Assembly (NCBI GenBank): GCA_947631755.1
Contig: CANRMO010000149.1
Span: forward strand, 1-6,086
DNA length: 6,086 nt
Direction of reading: 5' to 3'
Origin: an uncultured Lachnospiraceae bacterium
GTDB taxonomy: Bacteria; Bacillota; Clostridia; Lachnospirales; Lachnospiraceae
The notes below the pieces were generated by a model. That model was not told the DNA's origin. It saw only the letters and a program-made list of their open reading frames with translations, and made no database searches. Below, piece after piece: positions 5,568 through 6,086 of this stretch (within the stretch, counting starts at the first letter, position 1; each line of letters opens with the position of its first letter). Made by a program: the position numbers and the translations under genes.

Positions 5568-6086
5568 TTGGTCTACGAAAGTTTTGGCGAAGAAGAAACA
5601 TTTAGGATCGGCCGTGAGCTGGGAGAGCGGGCGCGTCCCGGGGATATTTTTCTGCTGGAGGGCGATCTCGGTGTCGGGAAAACTGTTTTTGCAAAGGGAT
5701 TTGCCGCGGGGCTTTTGATCAATGAACCGGTCACAAGTCCGACATTTACTGTGATCCAGGAGTATGAAGAGGGGAAATTCCCCCTCTATCATTTTGATGT
5801 GTACCGGATAGAAGATGTGGAAGAGATGTTTGAGATCGGTTACGAGAGTTATTTTTTCGGGGAGGGGGTGTGCCTGGTGGATTTCTGGGCCCCCTGGTGC
5901 GGTCCCTGCCGGATGGTGGGCATCGCCCTGGAGGAGCTGGAGGACGAGCTGCCCTTCGTCAGCATCGTCAAGGTCAATGTGGATGAGGAGCCGGAGCTGG
6001 CGGAGCGCTTCGACGTCAACGGCATACCGGACCTCTACTACTACAAGGACGGCGAGGTCATCACCCACTGTCCCGGCTCCGTCCCC
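5568..6086 (+). CDS. tsaE: TsaE (t6A ATPase) fused in frame to a thioredoxin segment; 3' end off the window
   Basis: The first 104 codons encode TsaE, the P-loop ATPase that works with TsaB and TsaD to make N6-threonylcarbamoyladenosine at position 37 of ANN-decoding tRNAs, in the cytoplasm. Seen: SFGEEET at 5-11, Walker A GDLGVGKT at 32-39 (Lys38), the SPTFTVIQEY motif at 57-66, YHFDVYRI at 74-81 and EMFEIGYESYFFGEGVCLV at 87-104. Normal TsaE would continue with an Ile/Val-Glu-Trp strand and about 35-45 more residues. Here the frame instead passes to DFWAPWCGPCR (105-115), a thioredoxin core, and stays open to the last base (173 codons visible). Third-position G/C is about 55% before and 91% after the join. 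TTG 5568 is the preferred start; ATG 5550 is the alternative. The YcxB-like gene precedes by 28 bases. In Clostridia tsaB and rimI usually follow tsaE; they are not visible. Probably an authentic tsaE up to about 5879 and a chimeric continuation after it. Confidence 0.85.
   Translation, partial: MVYESFGEEETFRIGRELGERARPGDIFLLEGDLGVGKTVFAKGFAAGLLINEPVTSPTFTVIQEYEEGKFPLYHFDVYRIEDVEEMFEIGYESYFFGEGVCLVDFWAPWCGPCRMVGIALEELEDELPFVSIVKVNVDEEPELAERFDVNGIPDLYYYKDGEVITHCPGSVP
5868..6086 (+). other. thioredoxin core lacking its N-terminus, continuing the tsaE frame
   Basis: In the same frame as tsaE, residues VCLVDFWAPWCGPCRMV carry the canonical CGPC redox pair (Cys111 and Cys114 of the fused frame), followed by a helix LEELEDEL, strand SIVKVNVDEEPELAERF, and NGIPDLYYYKDGEV with the cis-proline of the fold. 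The position after the cis-proline is Asp rather than the usual Thr. The N-terminal strand and helix of thioredoxin (about 20 residues) are missing, since TsaE sequence stands there, and the last about 25 residues are beyond the window. Codon use is strongly G/C-ending, unlike all that precedes. No start codon or ribosome site of its own is seen. Confidence 0.85.

Noticed and set aside
5466..6068. 200-codon minus-strand frame opposite the YcxB-like gene and tsaE/thioredoxin
   Set aside because: It crosses three unrelated coding segments on the opposite strand, including the chimeric join, and shows no family pattern; a shadow.
5568..6086. A designed or natural redox-controlled TsaE as a new system
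   Set aside because: Attractive, but both domains are cut inside their conserved cores and codon use changes at the join, so an artefact or broken recombinant is a better explanation.

Overview
The window looks like about 5.9 kb of a Clostridia chromosome, most likely Lachnospiraceae-like, joined near its right end to about 0.2 kb of different-looking coding DNA. The assignment rests on a clostridial-type PstS lipoprotein, a Firmicutes-length Tex protein, consensus GGAGG ribosome binding sites, sigma-A-type promoters and mid-range GC. No mobile element, CRISPR array, tRNA or rRNA gene was seen, and no gene-free stretch exceeds 300 bases.

Layout, left to right. (1) Positions 1-257, minus strand: the 5' end of pstS, the phosphate-binding lipoprotein of the high-affinity phosphate ABC transporter. 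Its promoter region carries TTAACA repeats that look like a Pho box. (2) Positions 258-484: a divergent intergenic region with the pstS promoter on one side and a consensus tex promoter (TTGAAA-17-TACAAT) on the other. (3) Positions 485-2626, plus strand: tex, an RNA-binding transcription accessory protein with an S1 domain. (4) Positions 2633-2659: a perfect GC-rich hairpin that probably terminates both tex and the convergent gene. (5) Positions 2712-4883, minus strand: a 723-residue polytopic membrane protein that resembles GT-C-type glycosyltransferases, function unproven. (6) Positions 4884-5062: a second divergent intergenic region in which the two promoters share one -35 region. (7) Positions 5063-5539, plus strand: a small two-TM protein with a YcxB-like C-terminal domain. 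(8) Positions 5568-6086, plus strand: tsaE, the ATPase of tRNA t6A synthesis, probably in one operon with the gene before it.

The outstanding oddity is inside the last gene. After about 100 normal TsaE residues the frame runs without a break into the middle of a thioredoxin, including the WCGPC active site, and stays open to the window end. TsaE loses its conserved C-terminal part and thioredoxin its N-terminal strand and helix, so neither fold is complete. By hand count, G/C at third codon positions rises from about 55% (57 of 104) to about 91% (63 of 69) at the join. The simplest reading is a chimeric junction between two genomes (assembly or library artefact) at a spot where both families encode a similar peptide. 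A real recombination is possible but less likely.

The genes do not form one pathway. Phosphate uptake, Tex housekeeping, envelope glycan or polymer work and t6A synthesis are neighbours with separate promoters, except the YcxB-like/tsaE pair.
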